Shown piece after piece: positions 49,309-58,627 of a stretch of 64,000 nt of DNA. The stretch is from NCBI GenBank assembly GCA_947476465.1, contig CANJQN010000008.1, forward strand, positions 53,850 through 117,849, read 5' to 3'. The position numbers were made by a program, and so were the translations under genes. The DNA is from Comamonadaceae bacterium (GTDB lineage: Bacteria > Pseudomonadota > Gammaproteobacteria > Burkholderiales > Burkholderiaceae_C). A model generated the notes under the pieces. It saw only the letters and a program-made list of their open reading frames with translations, did not search any database and was not told the DNA's origin. The stretch's first letter is position 1; every line of letters begins with the position of its first letter.

Positions 49309-50212
49309 TCGGCGGCCGCCCGCACCCGCGCAAGGGCGCCGGTTGACGCGCTGGTGTGGCGGCTTGCTGCTGGCCATGGCCAGCGCGCTGCCCATCGCTG
49401 GGCACGCCGTGCAAGTGGTCGACGACCGCGGCACCCGCATCGAGCTGACTACGCCGCCGCAGCGCATCGTGTCGCTGCTGCCATCGCTGACCGAAACGGT
49501 CTGCGCCCTGGGCGCCTGCGATCGGCTGGTGGCGGTCGACGATTTTTCCAATTGGCCCCAGGCCGTGCAGGCGCTGCCGCGCGTGGGCGGCCTGGAGGAC
49601 GCCCGCATCGAGGCCATCGTGGCCCAGCGCCCCGACCTCGTGCTGCTGGCGGGCTCGGCCCGCGCCATCGGCCGGCTGGAGCGGCTGGGCCTGAAGGTGG
49701 TGGCCCTGGAGCCGCGCACCCTGGCCGATATGCAGCGTGTGGTCGGCCAGCTCGACGCGTTGCTGGGCACTGGCCGCGGCCCGGCGCTGTGGCGCGAGAT
49801 CGAGGCCGCGCTCGGCGATGCGTCGCGCGCGTTGCCGGCGGCGCAGCGCGGCCAGCGTGTGTACGTTGAAGTGGGCAGCGGCCCCTACGCGGCCAGTGCT
49901 TCGTCTTTCCTGGGCGAGCTGCTGGCGCGCATCGGTGCTGTCAACGTGGTGCCCGGTGCGCTCGGGCCGTTTCCGAGGCTCAACCCCGAGTTCGTGGTCC
50001 GCGCCGACCCGCAGGTGATCATGCTGGCCGACCGCGTGTCGGAGCTGGCCAGCCGGCCGGGCTGGCCAGCCATATCCGCCCTGCGCACGGGCCGCGTGTG
50101 CCGCTTCACGCCGCAGCAGTCGGACGTGATCGTGCGTCCCGGCCCGCGTCTGGCCGAGGGCGCGGCGCTGATGGCCGAATGCCTGCGCGGGCGCGGGCGG
50201 GACGTGCCGTGA
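49301..50212 (+). CDS. btuF: Periplasmic cobalamin-binding protein (BtuF family)
   Basis: The 303-residue protein has a signal peptide (LTRWCGGLLLAMASALPIAGHA), then VVDDRGTRIELTTPPQRIVSLLPSLTETVCALGACDRLVAVDDFSNWP and the helix-linked second lobe. The family delivers corrinoids to BtuCD. It overlaps the previous gene by eight bases and is followed by a family B repeat before btuC. Confidence 0.85.
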   Translation: MLDRRPPAPAQGRRLTRWCGGLLLAMASALPIAGHAVQVVDDRGTRIELTTPPQRIVSLLPSLTETVCALGACDRLVAVDDFSNWPQAVQALPRVGGLEDARIEAIVAQRPDLVLLAGSARAIGRLERLGLKVVALEPRTLADMQRVVGQLDALLGTGRGPALWREIEAALGDASRALPAAQRGQRVYVEVGSGPYAASASSFLGELLARIGAVNVVPGALGPFPRLNPEFVVRADPQVIMLADRVSELASRPGWPAISALRTGRVCRFTPQQSDVIVRPGPRLAEGAALMAECLRGRGRDVP

Positions 50213-50324
50213 GGGCCGCGCCGAGCCGCCTCAAGCAAGCTCGCGCCCCTGAGGGCCTGAGTGCCGCTGACTCCGGCAGCGGCCCGACCAGCGACGGACA
50301 CGCAGTGCCCAGCGTGGGGGTCAC
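50213..50324 (+). repeat. Family B repeat between btuF and btuC
   Basis: Plus-strand copy: CGCGCCGAGCCGCCTCAAGC, then AGCTCGCGCCCC, a changed central hairpin with GCCGCTGACTCCGGCAGCGG, then GGACACGCAGTGCCCAGCGT. It starts at the btuF stop and ends at the btuC start, as in the other copies. Confidence 0.7.
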
Positions 50325-51299
50325 ATGACACCGCGTTCACTGACCGTCGTGCTCCTGGGCGCCAGCGCCATCGGGGTACTGCTGGGCCTGGCCGTAGGCA
50401 GCGCCGGCTGGGAGCCGCTGTACGGCGACTCCGCATCAACGGCGGCCATCCTGCGCGACATCCGCCTGCCGCGCACGCTGGGTGCCTGGCTGGCGGGCGC
50501 GCTGCTGGGTCTTGCCGGGGCGGTCGCGCAAGGGCTGTTTCGCAATCCACTGGCCGATCCTTACCTGCTGGGCAGTGCGACGGGCGCGGGCCTGGGGGTG
50601 GCCTTGCTGCTCGCGCTGATGGGGCTCTCGCCGGTGGGCGCGATGGGTTGGGGGGTGCGGCTGGGCCTGACCGGCGCGGCCTTTGTCGGCGCGGTGGTGG
50701 CGGTGCTGCTCACGCTGGCGCTGGCGCGCGGCGTCGCACACACGTTGCGCCTGCTGCTGGCGGGCGTGATCGTGGGTATGGTGCTGGCAGCCCTTGCCAC
50801 GCTGATCATGTTTCGCATGCCGGAGGTGATGCGTGGAATGCAGGGTTTTATGTTGGGCACCACGGGGTTCGTCGGCTGGGACGGCACTCTGGTGATGCTG
50901 CCCCTGCTGGTGGTGTCCCTCGCCGTGGCCGGCGCATTGGCGCGGGTGCTGGATGCGCTCACACTGGGCGATGCCACCGCCGCCAGCCTGGGCGTGGCCC
51001 TGGCCCCAGCCCGCGCCGCGCTGGTGGCGGTGATGGCCCTGGCCACCGGCGCGGCGGTGTCGCAGGTCGGCATGATCGCCTTCGTCGGCCTGGTGGCGCC
51101 GCATCTGGTGCGCGTGGCCTTGCGGCCCACGCACCGCGTGCTGCTGCCGCTGTCGGCGTTGGCCGGCGGCGTGCTGCTGCTGGCCGCCGACGTGCTGGGC
51201 CGCTGGCTGCTGGCCCCGCAGGAGCTGCCGGTGGGCGCGCTCACCGCGGTGCTGGGCGGTGGCTATCTGCTGTGGCTGATGAACCGGAGGTTGGCGTGA
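50325..51299 (+). CDS. btuC: Vitamin B12 ABC transporter permease (BtuC/FecCD family)
   Basis: The 324-residue protein has about ten membrane helices and the FecCD patterns IRLPRTLGAWLAGALLGLAGAVAQGLFRNPLADPYLLG, SQVGMIAFVGLVAPHLVR and PVGALTAVLGGGYLLWL. It forms the corrinoid channel. Its stop overlaps the btuD GTG start (GTGA). Confidence 0.9.
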   Translation: MTPRSLTVVLLGASAIGVLLGLAVGSAGWEPLYGDSASTAAILRDIRLPRTLGAWLAGALLGLAGAVAQGLFRNPLADPYLLGSATGAGLGVALLLALMGLSPVGAMGWGVRLGLTGAAFVGAVVAVLLTLALARGVAHTLRLLLAGVIVGMVLAALATLIMFRMPEVMRGMQGFMLGTTGFVGWDGTLVMLPLLVVSLAVAGALARVLDALTLGDATAASLGVALAPARAALVAVMALATGAAVSQVGMIAFVGLVAPHLVRVALRPTHRVLLPLSALAGGVLLLAADVLGRWLLAPQELPVGALTAVLGGGYLLWLMNRRLA

Positions 51300-52075
51300 G
51301 CCAGGTTCCGGCCATCGAGGCGCGCGGCTTGCGTGTGGCGCTGGGCGGCCGCCAGGTGCTGCACGGCGTCGACCTCGTGCTGCCGGCCGGTTGCTGGACC
51401 GCTGTGGCCGGCCCCAATGGCGCCGGCAAGACCACGCTGCTCAAGGCCCTGGCGCGGCTGCTTGCGGCCGCTGGCGATGTGCGCTGGCTGGGGCGCGAAA
51501 CCGGCGCCATGGCACCGCGTGAACGGGGACGCATGCTGGCCTGGCTGGGCCAGACCGAAGCCGGCGCCGACGATCTGCGCGCGCATGACGTGGTGATGCT
51601 CGGCCGGCTGCCGCACCAGTCCTGGCTGGGCGCGCCCAGCGCGGCCGATCACGGCGCCGTGCAAGCGGCCATGGAGCGCACCGGCAGCTGGGACTTGCGC
51701 GAGCGTCCGCTCGGGCAGCTCTCGGGTGGCGAGCGCCAGCGCGTGCTGCTGGCCCGGGCGCTGGCCGTGGGCGCGCCGCTGCTGCTCATGGACGAGCCGC
51801 TGTCGCACCTGGATCCGCCGCACCAGTCCGACTGGTTGGCCCTGGTGCGCGAGCACGTGCGCGGCGGCGGCACGGCCGTCACCGTGTTGCACGAGATCCC
51901 GATGGCGCTGCATGCCGACGCGCTGGTGCTGGTCGACGATGGCCGCATTGCACACCAGGGCGCGACGGGCGATGCAAATACCCACCGCGCGCTGGAACGC
52001 GTGTTCGCGCACCGCATCGCGGTGCATCCGGTCGGCGACGCCTGGGTGACGATGCCGGTGGAGGACTTGCGGTAG
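51296..52075 (+). CDS. btuD: Vitamin B12 ABC transporter ATPase (BtuD)
   Basis: This 259-residue ATPase has Walker A GPNGAGKTTLL, Q-loop LGQTEAG, signature QLSGGERQRVLLARA, Walker B LLLMDEPLSHLD and the H-loop VLHEIPMAL. It starts at GTG 51296, coupled to btuC. The signature and Q-loop are like FecE/BtuD proteins. Confidence 0.9.
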   Translation: MSQVPAIEARGLRVALGGRQVLHGVDLVLPAGCWTAVAGPNGAGKTTLLKALARLLAAAGDVRWLGRETGAMAPRERGRMLAWLGQTEAGADDLRAHDVVMLGRLPHQSWLGAPSAADHGAVQAAMERTGSWDLRERPLGQLSGGERQRVLLARALAVGAPLLLMDEPLSHLDPPHQSDWLALVREHVRGGGTAVTVLHEIPMALHADALVLVDDGRIAHQGATGDANTHRALERVFAHRIAVHPVGDAWVTMPVEDLR

Positions 52076-52084
52076 TAAGCAGCA

Positions 52085-52266
52085 AACGCTGTACGAGAGC
52101 CGTGTCTGGATCAGCGGCCACCGCGGAACCGGCTTTGCCGGGCCGCTGGTGGCGCCCCCTGGGGGCTGAGGGCCGTGGCTCCTGACCTGCCTGCGCAGGT
52201 CAGGACGGCCCGAAGAGCCGCTGCCTCAGGCAGCGAGCACCGGGCGCCGAAGGCGCTTCGGGGGGG
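52085..52266. repeat. Intergenic dispersed repeat with several hairpins (family D)
   Basis: The stretch contains CGGAACCGGCTTTGCCGGGC, GGCGCCCCCTGGGGG, the inverted pair TCCTGACCTGCCTGC/GCAGGTCAGGA, CCGCTGCCTCAGGCAGC and GCGCCGAAGGCGC. Its right edge meets the SDR stop. It sits between convergent btuD and SDR and may terminate both. The pattern resembles repeats I associate with Comamonadaceae, but no second copy is in the window. Confidence 0.5.
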
Positions 52267-53019
52267 TTACCTCGCGAGGTACCCGCCGTCCACTGGGTAA
52301 TAGCTGCCCGTCACGAACGACGCCGCTGGCGAGGTCAGCCACGACACCAACGCAGCGACTTCCTCGGGCTGGCCCAGCCGTCCGATCGGGTGCAGGGCGA
52401 TCAGCTGCTCGCGCATGGCCGGGTCGGACTCCAGCGGGGCGATCATGGGCGTATGGATGAAGGCCGGGCCGACCGAGTTCACGCGCACGCCCTGCGCGCT
52501 GTATTCCAGCGCCGCGGCCTTGGTCAGGCCCACCACGCCATGCTTGGCGGCGGTGTAGGCGGGCGCGTTGGCCATGCCCACCGAGCCCAGGATGGACGCC
52601 ATGTTGACAATGGCGCCGCCGCCGTTCTTGAGCATCTGCGCGATCTGGTACTTCATGCCGTAGAACACGCCGCTGAGGTTCACGCCGATCACCTGGGCCC
52701 AGGCGTCCAGCGGGTAGTCGGCCGTGGGCGCCAGCGCGCCGCCGATGCCGGCATTGTTGCAAGCCATGTCGAGGCGGCCAAAGCGCTCGACGGTCTGGCG
52801 CACCAGGGTTTCGCAGTCCTGCGGGCTGGACACGTCAGCGGCTATGAACACGGCCTCGGCGCCAGCGGCGCGCAGCAGCTCGACGGTTTCGGCGCCGGCC
52901 GTGCCCTTGAGGTCGGACACCACCACCCGCGCGCCTTCCCGCGCCCAGGCCAGGGCAATGGCCCGGCCGATGCCTGAAGAGGCGCCTGTGACCAGGCCGA
53001 CGCGTTTTTCGTCACTCAT
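52267..53019 (-). CDS. Short-chain dehydrogenase/reductase
   Basis: This 250-residue classical SDR has [60 protein letters not shown] with intact Ser-Tyr-Lys, and PVDGGYLAR at the end. It is NAD(P)-dependent; Asp after the second strand (VVVSDLKG) favours NAD. The substrate is unknown. It is transcribed away from the stress-protein gene. Confidence 0.85.
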   Translation of the reverse strand: MSDEKRVGLVTGASSGIGRAIALAWAREGARVVVSDLKGTAGAETVELLRAAGAEAVFIAADVSSPQDCETLVRQTVERFGRLDMACNNAGIGGALAPTADYPLDAWAQVIGVNLSGVFYGMKYQIAQMLKNGGGAIVNMASILGSVGMANAPAYTAAKHGVVGLTKAAALEYSAQGVRVNSVGPAFIHTPMIAPLESDPAMREQLIALHPIGRLGQPEEVAALVSWLTSPAASFVTGSYYPVDGGYLAR

Positions 53020-53090
53020 TGTTGGATCTCCTTGTTAGACAGATTGGGGCAAGCTCGCCGTCATGCTAGGCCCCGTTGCGCGCCCGTGCT

Positions 53091-53104
53091 TTGACACAGA
53101 TCAC
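53091..53104 (+). promoter_or_regulatory. FNR/Anr-like binding site upstream of the universal stress gene
   Basis: TTGACACAGATCAC matches TTGAT-N4-ATCAA at 8 of 10 conserved positions. A second feature, the perfect inverted repeat CCATCCGAG/CTCGGATGG (53140-53148 and 53164-53172), lies between it and the gene and could fold in the 5' leader. Confidence 0.5.
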
Positions 53105-53221
53105 GGCCATTGGCACAAGCTTGCAAGAAAAGGAATGACCATCCGAGGGTTTTCCTCGGTGTCTCGGATGGCTGAGGCGGCCCTATGCTCCGCGCATCGA
53201 GACTTGAAGTGGGAGAGTTCC

Positions 53222-53659
53222 ATGCTGTACAAGAAAATCCTGTTGGCCTACGACGGCAGCGACGCGGGACAGAAGGCCCTGCTCGAGTGCCGTGAGCTGG
53301 CCGAATGGAACAAGGCCGAGATGTTCCTTGTGGCCGCGATGCCCTCGACCATGAGTTTCGTGGGGCTGGAGGGCGGCGTCTACGACATCGAGCTGGAAGA
53401 GCGCGAGCGCAATAAGTTCGACGGCGTGCTCAAGGACGGGCTGCAGCGCCTTCAGGCGCTGGGTTTTGCGGCCACAGGTGAGGTGGTGATGGGCGAGGCG
53501 GTGGACGAGATCACCAAGTACGCCCGCAAGATCAGCGCCGACCTGATCGTGGTCGGCCACAAGCACCTGGGCAGCTGGACAGCCCGCTGGTGGCGCGGCT
53601 CGATCTCGGGGGCCTTGGTCGAGCACGCTCCTTGCAACGTGCTCTGTGTGATCCTCTAA
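53222..53659 (+). CDS. Universal stress protein (UspA family)
   Basis: The 145-residue protein starts YKKILLAYDGSDAGQKALLECRELAEW and ends with ADLIVVGHKHLGSWTARWWRGSISGALVEHAPCNVLCVI. The nucleotide-binding loop G-x2-G-x9-G(S/T) is altered (GHKHLG, RGS), so ATP binding is uncertain. In related bacteria such genes often respond to oxygen limitation, consistent with the FNR-like site. ATG 53222 follows GGGAG. Confidence 0.85.
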   Translation: MLYKKILLAYDGSDAGQKALLECRELAEWNKAEMFLVAAMPSTMSFVGLEGGVYDIELEERERNKFDGVLKDGLQRLQALGFAATGEVVMGEAVDEITKYARKISADLIVVGHKHLGSWTARWWRGSISGALVEHAPCNVLCVIL

Positions 53660-53671
53660 CCCAAGGGCCGT

Positions 53672-56611
53672 TCACTCATAGGCCGACATCGGCACACAAG
53701 AGCAGAACAGGTTGCGGTCACCGTAAACGTTGTCCACCCGGCCCACGGGCGGCCAGTACTTGGCGTGGCGGCGTTCGTCCCGCACGGCGGCGCCCACCTC
53801 ACGCGGGTAGGCATGGGCCCAGTCGGCGCGCAGCAGGCTGGCGGCGGTGTGGGGCGCATGCTTGAGCGGGTTGTCGTCCTGCGGCCACTCGCCACGCTCG
53901 ATGCGGCGGATTTCCTCGCGGATGGCGATCATGGCTTCAATGAAGCGCTCGAGCTCGCCCAGCGTCTCGCTCTCGGTTGGCTCGACCATCAGCGTGCCGG
54001 GCACCGGAAAGCTCAGCGTCGGCGCATGAAAGCCGTAGTCGACCAGGCGCTTGGCCACGTCCTCGGCGCTGACGCCACTGCCTTCCTTGAGCGGGCGCAG
54101 ATCCAGAATGCACTCGTGCGCGACATGGCCGTTGGGGCTGGCGTAGAGCGTGGGGTAGTGCTCGGCCAGGCGTTTGCTGATGTAGTTGGCTGAAAGAATG
54201 GCCGTCTCGGTGGCCTGACGCAGGCCGTCGGCGCCCATCATGCGGCAGTACATCCAGCTGATCGGCAGCACCGCCGCATTGCCCAGCGGCGCGGCGGATA
54301 CCGCGCCCACGCGATCCCGTTCGCCCTGAGCCTGTCGAAGGGCCTCCACCGGATCGGCATGGTCAGCCATGGCCTGCGCCGTCACATGCCCCGGCAGAAA
54401 AGGCACCAGGTCCGCGACCACGCAGACCGGGCCCACGCCCGGGCCACCGCCGCCGTGCGGAATGCAAAAAGTCTTGTGCAGGTTCAGGTGGCTCACGTCG
54501 CCGCCGAACTCGCCCGGCGCGGCCACGCCAACCAGCGCGTTCATGTTGGCGCCGTCGACGTAGACCCGGCCGCCATGGCGATGGACCATCGCGCACAGCT
54601 CCTTGACCTGGGTCTCGAACACGCCATGCGTGCTGGGGTAGGTGATCATCACCGCGGCCAGTTTGCCCGCGTGCTGCTTGCACTTGGCCTCCAGGTCGGC
54701 CAGATCGACGTTGCCGGCGCTGTCGCAGGCCGTCACCACCACCTGCATGCCCGCCATCTGCGCGCTGGCCGGGTTGGTGCCGTGGGCCGACGAAGGAATC
54801 AGGCACACCGTGCGGTGTGAATCGCCGCGGCTGTCGTGCCAGGCCTTGATGGCCAGCAGGCCGGCGTACTCGCCCTGCGAGCCGGCGTTGGGCTGCAGGC
54901 TGATGCCGGCGTAGCCGGTGGCCTGGCACAGCCAGGCGCGCAGCTGTTCGTCGAGCTCGGCGTAGCCCTGCAGCTGATCACGCGGGGCGAAGGGGTGCAC
55001 CTGCGCGAACTCGGGCCAGGTGATGGGGATCATCTCGCTGGTGGCGTTGAGCTTCATGGTGCATGAGCCCAGCGGAATCATGCTGCGGTCCAGCGCCAGA
55101 TCCTTGTCGGACAGGGCGCGGATGTAGCGCAGCATGCCGGTCTCGCTGTGGTGGGTGTTGAACACCGGGTGCGTGAGGTACGCGCTGGTGCGGCGCAGCG
55201 CCTGCGGAATCAGCGGCGTCACGCCCTTTTCGAACGCGGCAAACGTGGGCTGCACCTGGTCGCGCTCGGCGAACGCCGCCCACAGGGCCGCGATGTCCTG
55301 GCGGGTGGTGGTTTCGTCCAGCGAAATGCACAGCCGGTCGGCCGCAAAATGCCGCAGGTTGCAGCCGGCCGCCAGCGCCCGCTCGGTGATGCGGCGGGTG
55401 GCCTCGCCGGTGTCCACGCACAGCGTGTCGAAGGCGCTGTCGTGATCGCACGCAAAGCCCAGTTGCGCCAGGCCCTGGGCCAGCACCGCGGTGTAGGCCG
55501 CCACGCGCTGGGCGATGCGCTTGAGGCCCTGCGGCCCGTGGTAGACGGCGTACATGCTCGCCACCACCGCCGGCAGCACCTGCGCGGTGCAGATGTTGGA
55601 GGTGGCCTTCTCGCGGCGAATGTGCTGCTCGCGCGTCTGGAGCGCGAGGCGGTAGGCGGGGTTGCCGTGGGTGTCCACGCTCACGCCCACCAGCCGGCCG
55701 GGCAGCGAGCGCTTGAACTCGTCGCGGCAGGCCATGTAGGCCGCGTGCGGGCCGCCGGCACCCATGGGCATGCCCAGTCGCTGGGTAGTGCCGATCACGA
55801 TGTCGGCGCCCCATTCGCCCGGCGGCACCAGCAGGGTGAGGGCCAGCAGGTCGGCGGCGGCGATGAAGGCCGCCTGGTGCGTGTGCGACTGCACCACGTC
55901 GGCGCGCAGGTCGTCGAGCCGGCCGCTGGTGGCCGGGTACTGCGCCAGGGCGCCGAAGTGTTCGCTGGCCAGCGCGTCTTTCCAGGCCTGGGCCGTGCGC
56001 GTGACCACCACCTCGATGCCCAGCGGGCGCGCGCGGGTGCACACCACTTCGATGGTCTGCGGATGGCACTCGCCCGAGACCACGAAGCGCGAGCTTTTGC
56101 TCTTGACGCTGCGCTTGGCCAGCGTCATGGCTTCGGCGGCGGCGGTGGCCTCGTCGAGCATGGAGGCATTGGCGATCGGCATGGCCGTGAGGTCGCACAC
56201 CATCGTCTGGAAGTTGACCAGCGCCTCCATGCGGCCCTGGCTGATCTCGGCCTGGTAGGGCGTGTAGGCGGTGTACCAGGCGGGGTTCTCCAGAACGTTG
56301 CGCAGGATCACCGTGGGCGTGAGCGTGCCGTAATAGCCCTGGCCGATGAAGCTGCGCAGCACCTTGTTGCGCGAGGCGATCGCCCGCAGCTCGGCCAGCG
56401 CAGCGGCCTCGGTCACGGCGGGGGGCAACTTCATCGGGCTGGCGCGGGCGATGCTGGCCGGCACGATGCCCTCGATGAGGGCGCGTCGTGAGGCCTCGCC
56501 GATCACCGACAGCATGTGCTGCTCGTCGGCGGCGGCTATGCCGATGTGGCGGGGCAGGAATTCGGCGGCGTTTTCAAGCTCGCGCAGCGGCGGGGCGGAG
56601 TGCATCAGCAT
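53672..56611 (-). CDS. gcvP: Glycine cleavage system P protein (glycine decarboxylase)
   Basis: The protein has about 979 residues, a single-chain homodimeric P protein with two PLP-type domains. The catalytic half has the PLP Lys in [18 protein letters not shown] and [10 protein letters not shown]. It decarboxylates glycine and passes the methylamine group to the lipoyl arm of GcvH. An extra segment of about 18 residues ([18 protein letters not shown]) lies before [10 protein letters not shown], where the family has a short loop; it is encoded by half of a family A repeat. ATG 56611 is used; 56605 is possible. Last gene of gcvTHP. Confidence 0.9.
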   Translation of the reverse strand: MLMHSAPPLRELENAAEFLPRHIGIAAADEQHMLSVIGEASRRALIEGIVPASIARASPMKLPPAVTEAAALAELRAIASRNKVLRSFIGQGYYGTLTPTVILRNVLENPAWYTAYTPYQAEISQGRMEALVNFQTMVCDLTAMPIANASMLDEATAAAEAMTLAKRSVKSKSSRFVVSGECHPQTIEVVCTRARPLGIEVVVTRTAQAWKDALASEHFGALAQYPATSGRLDDLRADVVQSHTHQAAFIAAADLLALTLLVPPGEWGADIVIGTTQRLGMPMGAGGPHAAYMACRDEFKRSLPGRLVGVSVDTHGNPAYRLALQTREQHIRREKATSNICTAQVLPAVVASMYAVYHGPQGLKRIAQRVAAYTAVLAQGLAQLGFACDHDSAFDTLCVDTGEATRRITERALAAGCNLRHFAADRLCISLDETTTRQDIAALWAAFAERDQVQPTFAAFEKGVTPLIPQALRRTSAYLTHPVFNTHHSETGMLRYIRALSDKDLALDRSMIPLGSCTMKLNATSEMIPITWPEFAQVHPFAPRDQLQGYAELDEQLRAWLCQATGYAGISLQPNAGSQGEYAGLLAIKAWHDSRGDSHRTVCLIPSSAHGTNPASAQMAGMQVVVTACDSAGNVDLADLEAKCKQHAGKLAAVMITYPSTHGVFETQVKELCAMVHRHGGRVYVDGANMNALVGVAAPGEFGGDVSHLNLHKTFCIPHGGGGPGVGPVCVVADLVPFLPGHVTAQAMADHADPVEALRQAQGERDRVGAVSAAPLGNAAVLPISWMYCRMMGADGLRQATETAILSANYISKRLAEHYPTLYASPNGHVAHECILDLRPLKEGSGVSAEDVAKRLVDYGFHAPTLSFPVPGTLMVEPTESETLGELERFIEAMIAIREEIRRIERGEWPQDDNPLKHAPHTAASLLRADWAHAYPREVGAAVRDERRHAKYWPPVGRVDNVYGDRNLFCSCVPMSAYE

Positions 56612-56646
56612 GAGGAATCCATGAATCGGGTTGGCGAGCAATAGCA

Positions 56647-56695
56647 CCGTTCGGGCTGAGCCCTTCGACGAGCTCAGGACAGGCCTGTCGAAGCC
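56647..56695. repeat. Dispersed palindromic repeat, family A, copy between gcvH and gcvP
   Basis: The copy reads CCGTTCGGGCTGAGCCC, TTCGACGAGCTCAGGACAGG, CCTGTCGAAGCC. It keeps the left arm intact but not the full right arm. Confidence 0.65.
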
Positions 56696-56713
56696 TTCGT
56701 ATCACGTGGCCGA

Positions 56714-57088
56714 TCAGGCGTTCTTGGCGAACTCGTCGTAGGCGGTGGCTTCCATCAGCGCATCGAGCTGCGCCGGATCGGCCAGTTTGACCTTGAAGAA
56801 CCAGCCGGCGCCCAGCGGGTCGGTGTTGGCCAGGGAAGGGTCGGCGCGCAAGGCTTCGTTCACTTCGGTGACTTCGCCGGTGACCGGCATGTACACGTCG
56901 GCCGCGGCCTTGACGGATTCGACCACGCCGGCGACTTCGCCCTGGGTGTAGCTGCGGCCCACCTCGGGCAGGTCGACAAACACCACGTCGCCCAGCGCGT
57001 CCTGCGCATGCACGGTGATGCCCACGATAGACGGGGCGCCGCCCTCGGTCTGGACCCATTCGTGTTCCTGGGTGTACTTGACGCTCAT
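56714..57088 (-). CDS. gcvH: Glycine cleavage system H protein
   Basis: This 124-residue lipoyl protein starts SVKYTQEHEWVQTEGG, and Lys60 in VVESVKAAADVYMP is the lipoylation site. It shuttles the aminomethyl group from GcvP to GcvT. ATG 57088 follows a GGAGA. It lies between gcvT (54-base gap) and gcvP. Confidence 0.95.
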   Translation of the reverse strand: MSVKYTQEHEWVQTEGGAPSIVGITVHAQDALGDVVFVDLPEVGRSYTQGEVAGVVESVKAAADVYMPVTGEVTEVNEALRADPSLANTDPLGAGWFFKVKLADPAQLDALMEATAYDEFAKNA

Positions 57089-57142
57089 TCGGGTTCTCCT
57101 GGTTGATGTTGGGTTGAAACTGGAAAGAAGCAAGCTCGGGCT

Positions 57143-58276
57143 TTACCCGCGGTAGTAGCGGGTGGGCACGAAGGGCATGGCGGTCACTTCCATGGGCACG
57201 GGCTTGCCGCGCACGATGGCATTCAGGCGGGTGCCAGGCGCGGCCTGCGCGCTGGCCACATAGGCCATGGCAACGGGCTTGTCGAAGGTGGGCGCGAGCA
57301 GGCCGCTGGTGACCTCGCCGACGCGCGTACCGGCGCTGTCTTGCAACTGCGTGTGTTCGCGCACCGGCACGCGCTCCAGGGCCACCAGGCCCACGCGCTG
57401 GCGCGCCAGCGGCACGGTGCCATCGAGCTGGCCCAGCACGCGTTGCGCCCCCGGGAAGCCGCCTGCGCGGGCACCGCCGCTGCGGCGCACCTTCTGCAGC
57501 GCCCAGTTCAGCCCGGCCTCGACCGGGGTGGTGCTGGTGTCGATGTCGTTGCCGTACAGGCACAGGCCGGCTTCCAGGCGCAGCGAATTGCGCGCGCCCA
57601 GGCCGATGGGCTTGACCTCGGGCTGGGCCAGCAGGGCGCGGGCAAAGGCATCGGCCTGGGCATCAGGCACCGAGATCTCGAAGCCGTCTTCGCCGGTGTA
57701 GCCGCTGCGGGTGATGAACAGGTCCGCGCCCTGCCACGCGAAGGCGGCGCCAGTCATGAAGACCAGTTTGTCCACGCCGGGCACCAGGCGCGACAGGGCG
57801 GCCACCGCTTGCGGCCCCTGCAGCGCCAGCAGGCCGCGCTCGGGCATGGGCACAACGGCGCAGCGGCTGCCAATGCGCGCCTGGATGTGGGCGATGTCGC
57901 CCACCTTGCAGGCGCCGTTGACGATCACGAACAGGTCAGTGCCCCGGTTGACGAACATCAGGTCGTCGATGATGGTGCCCTCTTCGGTGAGCAACAGGCC
58001 ATAGCGCTGCTTGCCTACCGGCAGGCCGATCACGTCGACCGGCATCAGCGATTCGAAGGCGGCGGCGGCATCGGCGCCTTCCAGGCGCAGTTGCCCCATG
58101 TGCGAGACGTCGAACAGGCCGGCGGCCCCGCGGGTGTGGTGGTGCTCGGCCATCAGGCCGGCGGGGTACTGCACCGGCATGGAGTAGCCGGCAAAGGGCA
58201 CCATGCGGGCGCGCAGTTCGAGGTGCAGCGCATGCAGGGGCGTGCGTTGCAGGGCGGTATCTTGGGCGGCGGACAA
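57143..58276 (-). CDS. gcvT: Glycine cleavage system T protein (aminomethyltransferase)
   Basis: The 377-residue protein has HHHTRGAAGLFDVSHMGQLRLEG, SGYTGEDGFEIS and RDSLRLEAGLCLYGND-type RNSLRLEAGLCLYG. It moves the methylene group to tetrahydrofolate and frees ammonia. The start is probably TTG 58276, with GGAG seven bases upstream; no ATG occurs in frame between it and the riboswitch. Expression should be set by the glycine riboswitch above. Confidence 0.9.
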   Translation of the reverse strand: MSAAQDTALQRTPLHALHLELRARMVPFAGYSMPVQYPAGLMAEHHHTRGAAGLFDVSHMGQLRLEGADAAAAFESLMPVDVIGLPVGKQRYGLLLTEEGTIIDDLMFVNRGTDLFVIVNGACKVGDIAHIQARIGSRCAVVPMPERGLLALQGPQAVAALSRLVPGVDKLVFMTGAAFAWQGADLFITRSGYTGEDGFEISVPDAQADAFARALLAQPEVKPIGLGARNSLRLEAGLCLYGNDIDTSTTPVEAGLNWALQKVRRSGGARAGGFPGAQRVLGQLDGTVPLARQRVGLVALERVPVREHTQLQDSAGTRVGEVTSGLLAPTFDKPVAMAYVASAQAAPGTRLNAIVRGKPVPMEVTAMPFVPTRYYRG

Positions 58277-58328
58277 GCGGGACTCCGTGGGCAAAGCTGC
58301 GTTCCATGGTGGTGACCATGGGCGAGCC

Positions 58329-58580
58329 CTGCTGTCCGCTTTACCTGAGAGATTCACCCGCCGCATGCGCCGGGCTTGCTCCTTCGGTGGACGCTCATCA
58401 CCCGGGGTTGTGGCCCGTGGGTGGAGCGTCTCTCTCCAGCAAGGAAACGCCGCGCGCCCACGACAAATGCGAGCGAGCGGCGTGCCGCCAGTCCTGGGTA
58501 CCTGAGCGTTCGGCTTGGGGCCTGCGCCTTCGGTGGCCGCCTCAGCGAGAAAAAATCTCTGGGGTGGCGCTCTCCTGACG
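58329..58580 (-). promoter_or_regulatory. Tandem glycine riboswitch
   Basis: Two aptamers lie in tandem on the minus strand. The first (about 58575-58493) starts GGAGAGCGCC, has CACCGAAGGCGCAGGCCCC and ends CTCAGGTACC. The second (about 58438-58331) starts GGAGAGAGACG, has CACCGAAGGAGCAAGCCC and ends CTCTCAGGTAAA-GCGGACAG. This is the standard two-aptamer ON switch that raises gcvTHP expression when glycine is plentiful. The expression platform overlaps the gcvT start region. Confidence 0.9.
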
Positions 58581-58627
58581 ACGCTCGATTGTAGTGGCCG
58601 ATTTCAAGGGCGGATCATGGGGGCGAT

